Made by a program: the position numbers and the translations under genes. A DNA stretch of 64,000 bases from contig NC_019954.2 of the NCBI RefSeq assembly GCF_000328765.2, positions 1,244,501 through 1,308,500 on the forward strand. Reading direction: 5' to 3'. A model generated the notes under the pieces. The model was not told the DNA's origin, searched no databases, and saw only the letters and a program-made list of their open reading frames with translations. Positions 27,144 through 36,245 of this stretch are shown piece by piece (the first letter of the stretch is position 1; each line of letters starts with the position of its first letter). This DNA is from Tepidanaerobacter acetatoxydans Re1 (GTDB lineage: Bacteria; Bacillota; Thermosediminibacteria; Thermosediminibacterales; Tepidanaerobacteraceae).

Positions 27144-28461
27144 AAATAACTTTGACTACGTTTATTCTCTTTTGGATGATATAATCACTATAAAACCAAA
27201 AGGCAGAATATCTAAGATTGTTGGCCTTACGATTGAGTCTGAAGGTCCTCCGGCGGAGCTGGGTGAGATTTGTATAATAAAATCTCCTAAAAATCCAAAG
27301 TCTATTTTTTCAGAAGTAGTAGGTTTTCGCGATGAAATCGTAATTTTGATGCCGTTAGGCGATATGGAAGATCTTGGTCCAGGGTGGGATGTTGAAGCTA
27401 CAGGAAAAAAAATGACGACTCCAGTCGGTGATGAGCTTTTAGGAAGAGTGCTGGACGGTTTAGGTAATCCTATTGATGACAAGGGGCCTTTAAAGGCAAA
27501 ATTGCACTACCCAGTTTCTAATAATCCACCTAATCCGGTTGAACGTCCAATAATCAGTGAACCGCTTCCCGTCGGAGTTAGGGCCATTGACGCATTATTA
27601 ACCTGTGGCATAGGCCAAAGACTTGGAATTTTTGCAGGAAGCGGCGTAGGAAAAAGCACGCTTTTAGGTATGATTGCCCGAAATACAAAGGCTGATGTTA
27701 ATGTGATAGCTTTAGTAGGTGAAAGGGGACGGGAATTAAACTCTTTTATAACAAAAGACTTGGGAGAAGAAGGTGTAAAAAGGTCTGTCATAGTAGTAGC
27801 TACTTCCGATAAGCCACCATTGGTAAGGACTCGGGCAGCTTTTACCGCAACTGCAATAGCGGAATATTTTAGGGATCAAGGAGCAAATGTACTATTAATG
27901 ATGGACTCAATAACAAGATTTGCTATGGCTCAAAGGGAGGTTGGCTTAGCAGCAGGTGAACCTCCAGTAACCAGAGGATACACTCCTTCGGTTTATGCAA
28001 CCCTTCCAAAACTTTTAGAAAGGGCAGGAACATCTGCGAAGGGTTCAATAACCGGGATCTATACGGTTTTAGTCGATGGCGACGATTTAAATGAACCTAT
28101 CTCAGATGCGGTTCGAGGCATTTTAGACGGTCATATAGTTTTGTCAAGAGAACTTGCAAACAAGAATCACTATCCTGCCATAGATGTAATGGCAAGCATA
28201 AGCAGACTTATGAATGATATTGTTACTCCAAATCACCGGAAACTGGCAGGCAGAGTAAAAAACATACTTTCAGTTTATAAAGAAGCAGAAGACCTGATAA
28301 ACATAGGGGCATATGTAAAAGGCAATAATCCTCAGATTGATGAATCGATAAAGTATATCGATAAAATAGAAAACTTCTTGAAACAGGAAGTGGAAGAAAA
28401 AATTAACTTTGAACAGACCATAAATGCATTAGAAAGAATATTTGAGGATGAAGAATTATGA
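27133..28461 (+). CDS. fliI: Flagellum-specific ATPase FliI
   Basis: FliI is the hexameric ATPase of the flagellar type III export apparatus, related to F1-beta. The 442-residue protein has Walker A AGSGVGKSTLLG (~170-181), VALVGERGRE, LLMMDSITRFAMAQRE and the FliI-typical AGEPPVTRGYTPSV. It lies between fliH and fliJ, its regulator and its stalk-like partner, and overlaps both. Confidence 0.96.
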   Translation: MMHKNNFDYVYSLLDDIITIKPKGRISKIVGLTIESEGPPAELGEICIIKSPKNPKSIFSEVVGFRDEIVILMPLGDMEDLGPGWDVEATGKKMTTPVGDELLGRVLDGLGNPIDDKGPLKAKLHYPVSNNPPNPVERPIISEPLPVGVRAIDALLTCGIGQRLGIFAGSGVGKSTLLGMIARNTKADVNVIALVGERGRELNSFITKDLGEEGVKRSVIVVATSDKPPLVRTRAAFTATAIAEYFRDQGANVLLMMDSITRFAMAQREVGLAAGEPPVTRGYTPSVYATLPKLLERAGTSAKGSITGIYTVLVDGDDLNEPISDAVRGILDGHIVLSRELANKNHYPAIDVMASISRLMNDIVTPNHRKLAGRVKNILSVYKEAEDLINIGAYVKGNNPQIDESIKYIDKIENFLKQEVEEKINFEQTINALERIFEDEEL

Positions 28462-28928
28462 AGAAGTTTTACTTTAGATTAGAGACTCCTTTAAGAATAA
28501 AACAGCTTAAAGAAAAAACGGAAAAACAAAAACTTGCTGAGGCGGTTATTAAAAAGAATAAAGAGGAAAAACATTTGGTTCAATTGGAACGGTCAAAAAA
28601 AAAGGTATGGGAAGGAATTGAAAAAAAACTATCTAATTCAGTTGAAACGAGGGTATTATCAGATTATAGCATGTATGCTTCTCATATGACATCCCAAATT
28701 GATGAACAAAAGATGGCTGTCAAACAAGCTCATGATATTTATGAAAAAAGGAGACTTTCCTATTTAGCTCATAGAAAAGAAAAGCAAATCTTCGAAAAGA
28801 TTAAAGAAAAAAAATATGTCGATTATAATAAGAAAGTAAATAATGAAGAACAAAAAATTAGTGACGAGGTTGCTAATATAAATTATAGTCGTTTAGAGAG
28901 GAATACACCTGATGAAAAATATTTTTAG
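28458..28928 (+). CDS. fliJ: Flagellar protein FliJ
   Basis: FliJ is a small coiled-coil protein that inserts into the FliI ring like the gamma subunit of F1 and escorts export chaperones. The 156-residue product is almost entirely helical and rich in Lys and Glu. It begins FYFRLETPLRIKQLKEKTEK, the usual pattern for FliJ. Identity rests on this pattern, length and position between fliI and ylxF; overlap with both neighbours is 4 and 17 bases. Confidence 0.87.
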   Translation: MKKFYFRLETPLRIKQLKEKTEKQKLAEAVIKKNKEEKHLVQLERSKKKVWEGIEKKLSNSVETRVLSDYSMYASHMTSQIDEQKMAVKQAHDIYEKRRLSYLAHRKEKQIFEKIKEKKYVDYNKKVNNEEQKISDEVANINYSRLERNTPDEKYF

Positions 28929-29475
28929 CGGCAAAACTATTATCATACTTGGAATAATAATAGTTTTAATTATTGTAGCAATTTGCCTTCTTTGCTTTAA
29001 ATTCTATGATTTTAATAGATTACATCCCTCGGTAAAAGCTGTTTTTTCCAAGCTTCCCATTTTGAAAAATAAAGTAGACTCTGAACAATTTAGCGAAATA
29101 CAAGAAGATGATAAAATCCTTGAAGAGGAAAAAGAGAGAATAGAAGACGAATGGTTAGAAATAGAAAAACAAAAGCAGGAAATAAAAAATAAAGAATCGG
29201 AGCTGCTTAAAAAACAAGCAGAGCTTGAAGCTCTGGAGCAAGAACTTGAAGTTGCTAAGGGAAAGCTGGAAACGCAAATGGAAAGTATTAAAGACTTAGC
29301 TCAGTACTATGAACTGATGGAAGCAAGAAATGCTGCTAAGATTTTAGAAAATATAGAAGATGATTTCTTAATACAGCTATTTCAGAACATGAAAAAAGAA
29401 ACCGTTTCTGAAATCTTATCAAACCTTGATCCACAAAAAGCCGCTTCAATTACTAAAAAAATGAGCGGCCTATAA
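28912..29475 (+). CDS. ylxF: YlxF/MotE family membrane coiled-coil protein
   Basis: This family is encoded between fliJ and fliK in Firmicutes. Related MotE acts as a chaperone for a motility protein in Alphaproteobacteria, but the Gram-positive role is less clear. The 187-residue product has one N-terminal transmembrane segment (~9-29). A charged coiled coil (~60-135) follows. The C-terminal MgtE-N-like helical domain (ARNAAKILENIEDD, EILSNLDPQKAASITKKM) resembles the middle domain of FliG. Confidence 0.85.
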   Translation: MKNIFSGKTIIILGIIIVLIIVAICLLCFKFYDFNRLHPSVKAVFSKLPILKNKVDSEQFSEIQEDDKILEEEKERIEDEWLEIEKQKQEIKNKESELLKKQAELEALEQELEVAKGKLETQMESIKDLAQYYELMEARNAAKILENIEDDFLIQLFQNMKKETVSEILSNLDPQKAASITKKMSGL

Positions 29476-29508
29476 ATAAACTATTATTATAGAAAGGGGG
29501 TGATAAAC

Positions 29509-30837
29509 ATGGAAATGGTATTGCAAGCTTTTGAAGTGGCGTGTGACTCGGTTAATAACTTCAATGAAAACAAACCGAACACCAGTAAAAGCTCAAAAAA
29601 CTTTGAAGATCATCTCGAAGGTATAAGAAAAATAATTGAAAAAGACTTGAATGCTGATGATAAGGATAGCAAGATGCAAGAAAACAATGCTTTCTTGATA
29701 CAGTTATTAAATTTGTTAAATATTAATGTTCAAATCGAGGATTTGCAAGCAGCAGTTAACGGCCAATTGCCCGATGCAGATATAAATCTTAATGCAGATT
29801 TGGCCAACCTTTATACTAATACAGAATTTCACCAAAATAAGTTAATTCAATGCTGGCAAGAAATATTACAAGAATTCAGTATAAACGGTGATGTGACACA
29901 AGATACTGCCGAAATATTCTATTTGGCAATGAAAAAGGCTTTTCCAACAAATATGCCGGAAATGGATTCAAAAGAAGTGCATACTTTGCTCAATGAGATG
30001 CTTACAAATACTAAGCCGGAAATAGAGCAAACCGAAGACCTCGCAAGGTATAGTAATGGTGACAAGTTTATCTGGGAGTATAATTCATCAACGCCTAATT
30101 TATTAGTCCAGGACAAGCATGAAAAGAGTAGTCTTGAAAAGTTCGATATTCACAATTTAATAGATAAAGAAGAAAATAGTTCACCTACTACTTATGTCAG
30201 GGATAATAATGTTGAAAAAGTTTTTGGAGATGAACATGGTTTAAACAACGATTTACGAAACAATCAGATTATGTATGATGATAAAAATACGGTAGAATCA
30301 CTATATTTGGATGCTGCTAACACCTCTATAAAGGAATCAACCGTTGCTTTGCAGGACGATAAAATTAGTCCAGCTTCATTTTCCGCGGAAAACAGCCAAA
30401 CCACCGAGATATTAAATCAATTGGTGGACAAGATGCACTTTGCTTTAGAAGGCGAAACCCAACAGGTGAGCATCAGGCTGAAACCGGATTATCTTGGTAG
30501 TGTATTAATCAAAGTATTCACAGATAAAGATAAGTTGAAAGCAGAGCTTTTTGTAGAAAATACACAAGTAAGGGATATACTAAAACTCCATGCTATAGAC
30601 TTTCAACATCAAATTAAGCAACAAGGATATAGTGTTTCAGAAATAAATGTATATAAGTTGTCGGATGAATTGGAAATGGGAGCATTCAATCAGCAGTCAA
30701 ATAGCAACAGCAGTTATAATAAATCCAAAGGCGTACGAAGTATTTTTAACAAACAAGAACCAGAAAATCGAGAGGTTCTGATACAGGACTACTATGATCA
30801 ATGGGGAAATGTCAGCAGAATAAACTATAAAGTATGA
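29509..30837 (+). CDS. fliK: Flagellar hook-length control protein FliK
   Basis: FliK measures hook length and triggers the export specificity switch through FlhB. The N-terminal ~290 residues are low-complexity, acidic and Asn-rich, as usual for the ruler region. The C-terminal Flg_hook domain is recognisable from about residue 300: VSIRLKPDYLGSVLIKVF, LKAELFVENTQVRDILKLH and GYSVSEINVY. I place the start at ATG 29509, 6-7 bases after AAAGGGGGTG, rather than GTG 29500 within that site. Position between ylxF and flgD supports the call. Confidence 0.88.
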   Translation: MEMVLQAFEVACDSVNNFNENKPNTSKSSKNFEDHLEGIRKIIEKDLNADDKDSKMQENNAFLIQLLNLLNINVQIEDLQAAVNGQLPDADINLNADLANLYTNTEFHQNKLIQCWQEILQEFSINGDVTQDTAEIFYLAMKKAFPTNMPEMDSKEVHTLLNEMLTNTKPEIEQTEDLARYSNGDKFIWEYNSSTPNLLVQDKHEKSSLEKFDIHNLIDKEENSSPTTYVRDNNVEKVFGDEHGLNNDLRNNQIMYDDKNTVESLYLDAANTSIKESTVALQDDKISPASFSAENSQTTEILNQLVDKMHFALEGETQQVSIRLKPDYLGSVLIKVFTDKDKLKAELFVENTQVRDILKLHAIDFQHQIKQQGYSVSEINVYKLSDELEMGAFNQQSNSNSSYNKSKGVRSIFNKQEPENREVLIQDYYDQWGNVSRINYKV

Positions 30838-30849
30838 GGATGTGATATT

Positions 30850-31236
30850 GTGTCTATAATCAATACTGACTATTATTACACAGCAAACCAAGAACAGAAA
30901 CTGGGAACAACAAATTTGGATAAAGATGACTTTCTAAAGCTTCTGGTTACCCAATTGAGGTATCAAGATCCGTTAGAGCCCATGGACAACAATGAGTATA
31001 TCGCTCAACTGGCTCAATTTAGTTCCTTAGAGCAAATGCAAAATCTTAATATACAAATGGCCAGCCTTTCCGCTATAAGCACAATAGGTAAAACAGCAAA
31101 AGCTGTAGTTGAGCAAAATGAAGTTGAGGGCACTATAAAAGGGATTGCCTTTGATAGAGGAAGTGTAAACTTGATAATTAGCAATGAAGATAGTGAAGTA
31201 AAGGTACCTATTGAAAATGTGGCTGAGATAAGATAA
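30850..31236 (+). CDS. flgD: Flagellar hook capping protein FlgD (short form)
   Basis: FlgD caps the growing hook and guides FlgE assembly. The 128-residue product has the FlgD N-terminal domain, DKDDFLKLLVTQLRYQDPLE and QLAQFSSLEQMQNLN. It lacks the C-terminal Ig/tudor region of Gram-negative FlgD, as in B. subtilis. The start is GTG 30850. Its C-terminal ~35 residues, EVKVPIENVAEI, suggest a small beta element. Confidence 0.9.
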   Translation: MSIINTDYYYTANQEQKLGTTNLDKDDFLKLLVTQLRYQDPLEPMDNNEYIAQLAQFSSLEQMQNLNIQMASLSAISTIGKTAKAVVEQNEVEGTIKGIAFDRGSVNLIISNEDSEVKVPIENVAEIR

Positions 31237-31251
31237 AAGAGGTGGGGGCAG

Positions 31252-31635
31252 ATGCAGGATTATTCTAAAATACAATCCGGAAAGAATATTGGTATTTCAC
31301 CGATTTCAACAGGGGTAAAAAAGCTACAAACGATTCCTGAAAAAGGCTTTGATCAAATTCTTCAGCAAAAGATAGAAGATAAAGAACTTAAAATATCGCA
31401 GCATGCTCAAATGCGTATGAATATGCGAAACATCAAGTTGACAAAAGATCAAAAGGAAATGATTAATAATGCGGTAGATAAAGCTGAGCAAAAGGGTGTA
31501 AGAGAATCGCTCATATTAATGAATGATATGGCTTTTGTTGTTAGTATAAAAAACCGAACAGTAATTACAGCTATGAATGGAGACAGCGTAAAAGAGAATG
31601 TGTTTACAAATATAGACGGTGCCGTAATTTTATAA
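31252..31635 (+). CDS. Conserved flagellar operon protein (TIGR02530 type)
   Basis: A 127-residue protein of unknown function that accompanies flgD and flgE in many Clostridia and Bacilli. The recognisable features are FDQILQQKI, ISQHAQMRMNMRNIKLTKDQ (~45-64) and the C-terminal block DMAFVVSIKNRTVITAMNGD. No signal peptide or membrane segment is seen. A role at the hook, as a chaperone or regulator, is suggested by position only. Confidence 0.83.
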   Translation: MQDYSKIQSGKNIGISPISTGVKKLQTIPEKGFDQILQQKIEDKELKISQHAQMRMNMRNIKLTKDQKEMINNAVDKAEQKGVRESLILMNDMAFVVSIKNRTVITAMNGDSVKENVFTNIDGAVIL

Positions 31636-31706
31636 GCCGGACCGTAAGGAGGCTTCAGCTCCGGACTGACTGAAGGAGTAGGCACTAAAAATAAGGAGGA
31701 GTTTTT
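31636..31706 (+). other. Spacer before flgE with overlapping hairpin arms
   Basis: This 71-base spacer contains CCGGA (31637-31641) complementary to TCCGG (31660-31664), and CTTCAG (31653-31658) complementary to CTGAAG (31670-31675). The two stems overlap and cannot form together. An AAGGAGG at about 31646 has no gene behind it; the real flgE site is AAGGAGG near 31693. The spacer may tune hook-protein expression; this is weakly supported. Confidence 0.25.
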
Positions 31707-32945
31707 ATGATGCGGTCAATGTTTTCTGGGGTAACAGGCCTCAGAAATCATCAGGTAAAAATGGACGTTATAGGAAATAACATTGCAAATGTTAATACAG
31801 TCGGATTTAAAAAAAGCAGAGTTACATTTCAGGATACCTTAAGTCAAACTATGCGCGGAGCAGCATCGCCCCAAGGAAATCGCGGCGGTACTAATCCAAT
31901 GCAGGTAGGACTAGGCATGACAATTGCATCGATTGATACCATACACTCACCAAGCAGTGCTGAATATACCGGTAACATGACTGATTTATCCATTGAAGGT
32001 GACGGATACTTTATTGTTGGCGACGGCCTCGATATGTTCTATACTAGAGCAGGAAACTTTGGATTCGACGAAAACGGCAACCTGATAAATACTGCTAACG
32101 GCCTTAAAGTCATGGGCTGGCAGGATACGGAAAAGCATGAAGTTCCTGCGGATAAATCACCACAGTCAATTCGAAGCATAGAAATCAGGAAAGGCATGAT
32201 GATCCCTGCGTCAGCAACGACTGAAATCAATTTCGCAAAAAACCTTAATGCTGAAACAGAAAATAATGGAACATATTCACTGCCATTTAAAGTATACGAT
32301 TCTCTGGGATGTGCTCATAACTTAACAATTGAATTTACCAAAACAAATGCTAATGAATGGAATTACAATATCACTTTCACCGATAGCAATGTTACTAATA
32401 TAGCCAATAATACTGGAACAATAACATTTGACAACGATGGTAACTGTAACATTCCTGCGGGAGGAACAATGACATTTGATCTTGCTAATGGAGCTGACAA
32501 TATGTCAATTAGCATAGATTTTTCAGGTACTACACAATATGCCAAGGAAACAAATGTTGATCTTTCCTATCAAAACGGGTACCCCGCAGGAACTCTGACG
32601 GATGTTACCACTGATACTACCGGAGTTATAACCGGTATCTTTGACAATGGTTATAATAGGCAGTTAGCACAAGTGGCTCTTGCAAATTTTGATAACCCAG
32701 CAGGCCTGATAAAAGCCGGACAAAATATGTACCGCTACTCGAATAACTCCGGAGAACCGCAGATCGGTGAAAGCGGTACCGGCGGACGAGGTGCTATTGC
32801 TCCTGGGTATTTGGAAATGTCTAATGTAGATCTTTCTGAAGAGTTTACTCAAATGATAATAACACAAAGAGGTTTTCAAGCTAATTCGCGTATAATTACA
32901 ACATCTGATGAAATGCTTCAAGAATTGGTTAATCTCAAGAGATAA
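31707..32945 (+). CDS. flgE: Flagellar hook protein FlgE
   Basis: FlgE polymerises into the flexible hook. The 412-residue protein has the rod/hook N-terminal motif (QVKMDVIGNNIANVNTVGFK, ~17-36), DLSIEGDGYFIV (~93-104), a variable Thr/Asn-rich surface domain in the middle, and the C-terminal axial motif (SEEFTQMIITQRGFQANSR, ~377-395). Start ATG 31707 is behind AAGGAGG. The gene is followed by an intra-operon stem-loop and flbD. Confidence 0.95.
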   Translation: MMRSMFSGVTGLRNHQVKMDVIGNNIANVNTVGFKKSRVTFQDTLSQTMRGAASPQGNRGGTNPMQVGLGMTIASIDTIHSPSSAEYTGNMTDLSIEGDGYFIVGDGLDMFYTRAGNFGFDENGNLINTANGLKVMGWQDTEKHEVPADKSPQSIRSIEIRKGMMIPASATTEINFAKNLNAETENNGTYSLPFKVYDSLGCAHNLTIEFTKTNANEWNYNITFTDSNVTNIANNTGTITFDNDGNCNIPAGGTMTFDLANGADNMSISIDFSGTTQYAKETNVDLSYQNGYPAGTLTDVTTDTTGVITGIFDNGYNRQLAQVALANFDNPAGLIKAGQNMYRYSNNSGEPQIGESGTGGRGAIAPGYLEMSNVDLSEEFTQMIITQRGFQANSRIITTSDEMLQELVNLKR

Positions 32946-32956
32946 GATTAAAATAA

Positions 32957-32982
32957 CCGGGCTTGATAAAAGTCAAGCCCGG
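32957..32982 (+). other. Perfect 10-bp intra-operon stem-loop between flgE and flbD
   Basis: CCGGGCTTGA (32957-32966) and TCAAGCCCGG (32973-32982) pair without mismatch around TAAAAG. No T run follows (AAATGAGG), so it is unlikely to terminate. In this position it could stabilise the abundant flgE mRNA 3' end, be a processing site, or mask the flbD ribosome-binding site (GAGGTG, 32987-32992). Confidence 0.7.
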
Positions 32983-33001
32983 AAATGAGGTGTCAAATAG
33001 T

Positions 33002-33187
33002 ATGATCGAACTGACTAGGCTAAACGGCACGAAATTTGTTTTAAATGCCGAATTGATTGAAAGTGTAGAATCTACGCCAGACACCGTCGTAACATTAACC
33101 ACAGATAAGAAACTTGTAGTTTTAGAGAAAAAAGACGAGATTATCAATAAAGTTATACAATACAAAAAACGTATTTTTTTGCAGTAA
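33002..33187 (+). CDS. flbD: Flagellar protein FlbD (SwrD family)
   Basis: The 61-residue product begins MIELTRLNGTKFVLNAELIE, the hallmark of the FlbD family. In B. subtilis the homologue SwrD raises motor torque and swarming. ATG 33002 follows GAGGTG and is chosen over an upstream in-frame start at 32963 that lies inside the stem-loop. The gene sits directly before motA-motB, which fits a role in stator function. Confidence 0.9.
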   Translation: MIELTRLNGTKFVLNAELIESVESTPDTVVTLTTDKKLVVLEKKDEIINKVIQYKKRIFLQ

Positions 33188-33222
33188 AACTTGTAAAATT
33201 TTGAAGGGATGTGCAGCAAAGA

Positions 33223-34023
33223 ATGGATTTAGCTACGATAATCGGTATTATAAGTGGCATTATATTGTTTATGTGGGCCATTTTTATGGGCGGAACATTA
33301 ATGGCATTCATAGATATCCCTTCTGCTATGATAGTATTTGGCGGTACTATAGCAGCCACATTAGTCAACTATCCTTTCTCAAAATTCACCAGTCTAATGA
33401 AAATCATAAGGATTGTATTTACTGAAAAACCTATTGATGCAGGTGATGTAATAAGAACCATTATAGCCCTTGCCGAAACTGCCCGCCGAGAAGGACTGCT
33501 TGCACTCGAAGATGCTGCTTATCAATTAAAAGATGATTTTATGCAAAAGGGTATATTGCTGATTGTCGATGGTACGGATCCCGAGCTGGTAAAAAATATA
33601 ATGGAAACCGAACTTGCTTTTTTAGAGGAAAGGCATAGCGAAGGACAGGGAATTTTGGAAACAATGGGTGCACTAGCTCCGGCTTTTGGTTTAATAGGAA
33701 CAATTATTGGGCTTATAAATATGTTGAAAAACCTGGATAGCCCTGAATTAATAGGCCCAGGAATGTCAGTAGCTCTGGTTACTACGTTTTACGGTTCATT
33801 AGTTGCAAATTTATTTTTTATACCCATGGCCGGAAAGCTTAAAGTGCGAAGCCGCGAAGAAATACTCATTAAGGAAGTAATGATAGAGGGCATGCTTTCC
33901 ATACAAGCCGGTGAAAACCCAAGAATTATTGAGGAAAAATTAAAGGCATTTTTGGCGCCTGCTAGCAGAAAGCATGTGAACTCAAATAAAGATATTGAAA
34001 GCGGTGAAGATATTGCCTGGTAG
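33223..34023 (+). CDS. motA: Flagellar motor stator protein MotA
   Basis: MotA forms the proton or sodium channel with MotB. The 266-residue product starts MDLATIIGIISGIILFMWAI. It has four transmembrane segments (about 5-25, 31-49, 146-168 and 177-198), a cytoplasmic loop with RREGLLALED (~91-100), and FGLIGTIIGLINMLKNLD. ATG 33223 is chosen over GTG 33211 on family N-terminus. It overlaps motB by 11 bases. In B. subtilis motAB lies elsewhere; here it is inside the flagellar operon. Confidence 0.94.
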   Translation: MDLATIIGIISGIILFMWAIFMGGTLMAFIDIPSAMIVFGGTIAATLVNYPFSKFTSLMKIIRIVFTEKPIDAGDVIRTIIALAETARREGLLALEDAAYQLKDDFMQKGILLIVDGTDPELVKNIMETELAFLEERHSEGQGILETMGALAPAFGLIGTIIGLINMLKNLDSPELIGPGMSVALVTTFYGSLVANLFFIPMAGKLKVRSREEILIKEVMIEGMLSIQAGENPRIIEEKLKAFLAPASRKHVNSNKDIESGEDIAW

Positions 34024-34756
34024 CAGACGGCGAAGTAATAAAAATGATAAACAAGCAGCAGGTGCTCCTGCATGGATGACTACTTACGGTGATTTAATCA
34101 CACAAGTTCTTATATTCTTCGTGCTGCTGTTTTCACTTTCAAGTGTTGACCAAAAGAAATTTGACATGGCGATGCTTTCACTGCAAGGTTCATTAGGGAT
34201 AATCGAAGGCGGTATGACTTTAAGCGAAGGAGATTTTATCGAAGCAGGAGATGCAGGAAGTTTTCTGATTTCTGCAGAGGAACAAAGGGAATTTGAGTTA
34301 TTAGAAGAAAAAATTCAAAAAATCATAGACGAAGATAATATAGGTGGTGTCCAAGTTAATTTAGATGAGCGTGGGCTGGTTGTAAGATTTGTCGAGGGAG
34401 TTTTGTTTGATTCCGGCAAAGCGGATATAAGGAATGATGCAAAAGAAATTCTGGATAAACTTGCGCCATTGCTTATCGAAAGCCACAGACAAATAAGAAT
34501 TGAAGGTCATACGGACAACTTACCCATACATACAAGTGAATTTCCTTCAAACTGGGAATTATCAACTGCAAGAGCCGTAAATGTTGTAAAATATATGATA
34601 GAAAGGCATAACTTATCCCCATATATTATATCGGCTGCAGGTTATAGTGAATATAGACCGATAGCTCCCAATGATTCGGAAAAAAACAGGGCTTTGAATC
34701 GACGCGTGGACATTATAATTTTAAAATCCGCATCTGAAGCAGAGGAACCTAAGTAA
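34013..34756 (+). CDS. motB: Flagellar motor stator protein MotB
   Basis: MotB anchors the stator to peptidoglycan and supplies the ion-binding aspartate. The product has a basic start, APAWMTTYGDLITQVLIFFVLLFSL split across residues ~19-43 with the conserved Asp in YGDL, and a C-terminal OmpA-like domain (IEGHTDNLPIHTSEFPSNWE, LSTARAVNVVKYMIE, NRALNRRVDIII). TTG 34013 fits a GGTG 7 bases upstream; TTG 33995 would be longer and overlap motA more. fliL follows. Confidence 0.92.
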   Translation: MPGSRRRSNKNDKQAAGAPAWMTTYGDLITQVLIFFVLLFSLSSVDQKKFDMAMLSLQGSLGIIEGGMTLSEGDFIEAGDAGSFLISAEEQREFELLEEKIQKIIDEDNIGGVQVNLDERGLVVRFVEGVLFDSGKADIRNDAKEILDKLAPLLIESHRQIRIEGHTDNLPIHTSEFPSNWELSTARAVNVVKYMIERHNLSPYIISAAGYSEYRPIAPNDSEKNRALNRRVDIIILKSASEAEEPK

Positions 34757-34771
34757 AGGAGGATAATAAGT

Positions 34772-35230
34772 TTGGCAACACAGAATAACCCAGAAAAAAA
34801 GGATAAGAGCAAATTTCAAAACCTGATAATGATTATATTGCTTTTATTTGTTTTAATGTTGCTAACTAGTGGAGTTGCATATTTTGTAGCAAAAAACATA
34901 GCCGGCAACAATAAAACAGTTGTAGAACAATCCAAAAGTAACATAACCTATGATGCAGGAGAATTTCTTACAAATTTATCCGATAAGGGATATATAAGAT
35001 TGTCTTTGGTTTATCTATTAAATAGTAAAGACGTGGAAAATGAACTTAAATTAAAAGAAAGCGAAATAAGAGATAAAATTTTTGTAATACTTAGATCTGA
35101 GACCTATGATTCAATTAAGGATAGTGAAGGTATGGAGAATTTAAGAAAAAAAATTAAGGAGTCCTTAAACCAAATTCTGACTAATGGAAGTATTGTCGAT
35201 GTATACTTTACAAGCATTATTGTAAATTAA
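34772..35230 (+). CDS. fliL: Flagellar basal body-associated protein FliL
   Basis: FliL rings the stator and supports torque. The 152-residue product has a charged N-terminus, one transmembrane segment (~18-40) and a periplasmic-side stomatin-like domain (YIRLSLVYLLNSKDVENELK, KIKESLNQILTNGSIVDVYF). The start is TTG 34772, behind AAAGGAGG. It follows motB directly, matching its partnership with stators. Confidence 0.9.
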   Translation: MATQNNPEKKDKSKFQNLIMIILLLFVLMLLTSGVAYFVAKNIAGNNKTVVEQSKSNITYDAGEFLTNLSDKGYIRLSLVYLLNSKDVENELKLKESEIRDKIFVILRSETYDSIKDSEGMENLRKKIKESLNQILTNGSIVDVYFTSIIVN

Positions 35231-35249
35231 GTGGGTGGAGGCGGATATA

Positions 35250-36245
35250 TTGTCTGATATACTTTCTCAAAATGAAATAGATGCTCTTCTGTCAGCCCTG
35301 TCCACTGGAGAAGTAAAAGCAGAAGAAATCAAAAGCAAAGAATTGGATAAAAAAGTCAAACCATATGATTTTAAACGTCCAAATAAATTCTCAAAAGAGC
35401 AGCTGCACACATTAAGCATGATACATGAAAATTTTGCTCGTTTATTGACTACTTACCTTTCTGCACAATTACGGACTGTTGTTCAAATAAATGTATTTTT
35501 TGTGGAGCAGATGACATATAATGAGTTTATTTTTTCTATACCTAATCCTTCGCTTATTGCTGTTGTAGATTTTTCACCATTAAAAGGTGCTGCTATAATG
35601 GAGATAAATCCATCCATTGCTTTTTCAATTATCGATAGGCTGTTGGGAGGACCAGGAGAATATAGCGGAAAATTACGAGAACCTACAGAAATTGAAACCG
35701 GTATAATTGAAAAAGTTTTTAGTAAAATGACCAGAATATTAAGTGATGCATGGAAAGATATCGCAGATATTCAAACAACTTTGGAAAAGCTTGAAACGAA
35801 TTCTCAATTTGTGCAGTTAGTTTCTCCTAATGAAGCAGTTGCCTTAATTACGTTTAATGCTAAAGTTGGCAACAGTGAAGGTATGATTAATATTTGCATA
35901 CCTCATATTGTATTGGAACCCATAATACCTAAATTATCTACTAGAATATGGTTGTCTACCAGTAAGCAAGAACAAGCAGAGACAACAAAACAATTCATAA
36001 CGGAAAAAGTTTACGATACTAAAACAGAAATTAGAGCAGAGCTTGGCCGAACCCTTATAACCGTTGGTGAATTTATTAATCTTGCAACCGGAGATGTGAT
36101 AGCATTGAATAAAAATATAAAAGATGGTGCGGATATTTTCATTAAAGACAAATTAAAATTCTCAGGTTCGATTGGCGTTCATCGTAATAAAATGGCAATT
36201 AAAATACAAAAAAAGTTTGGAGAGGGGGGCGAATTTAATGGATGA
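35250..36245 (+). CDS. fliM: Flagellar motor switch protein FliM
   Basis: FliM binds CheY-P and FliG in the C-ring. The N-terminus MSDILSQNEIDALLSAL is the conserved CheY-binding EIDALL peptide. TTG 35250 is 8 bases after GGAGG, so this start is better than GTG 35235. The middle CheC-like domain (SPLKGAAIMEINPSIAFSII, DRLLGGPGE) and C-terminal SpoA domain (TEIRAELGRTLITVGEFINL) follow. It overlaps fliY by 8 bases. Confidence 0.95.
   Translation: MSDILSQNEIDALLSALSTGEVKAEEIKSKELDKKVKPYDFKRPNKFSKEQLHTLSMIHENFARLLTTYLSAQLRTVVQINVFFVEQMTYNEFIFSIPNPSLIAVVDFSPLKGAAIMEINPSIAFSIIDRLLGGPGEYSGKLREPTEIETGIIEKVFSKMTRILSDAWKDIADIQTTLEKLETNSQFVQLVSPNEAVALITFNAKVGNSEGMINICIPHIVLEPIIPKLSTRIWLSTSKQEQAETTKQFITEKVYDTKTEIRAELGRTLITVGEFINLATGDVIALNKNIKDGADIFIKDKLKFSGSIGVHRNKMAIKIQKKFGEGGEFNG

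Noticed and set aside
32957-32982. Terminator between flgE and flbD
   Set aside because: The stem is perfect but no T run follows, and termination here would cut the flagellar operon.
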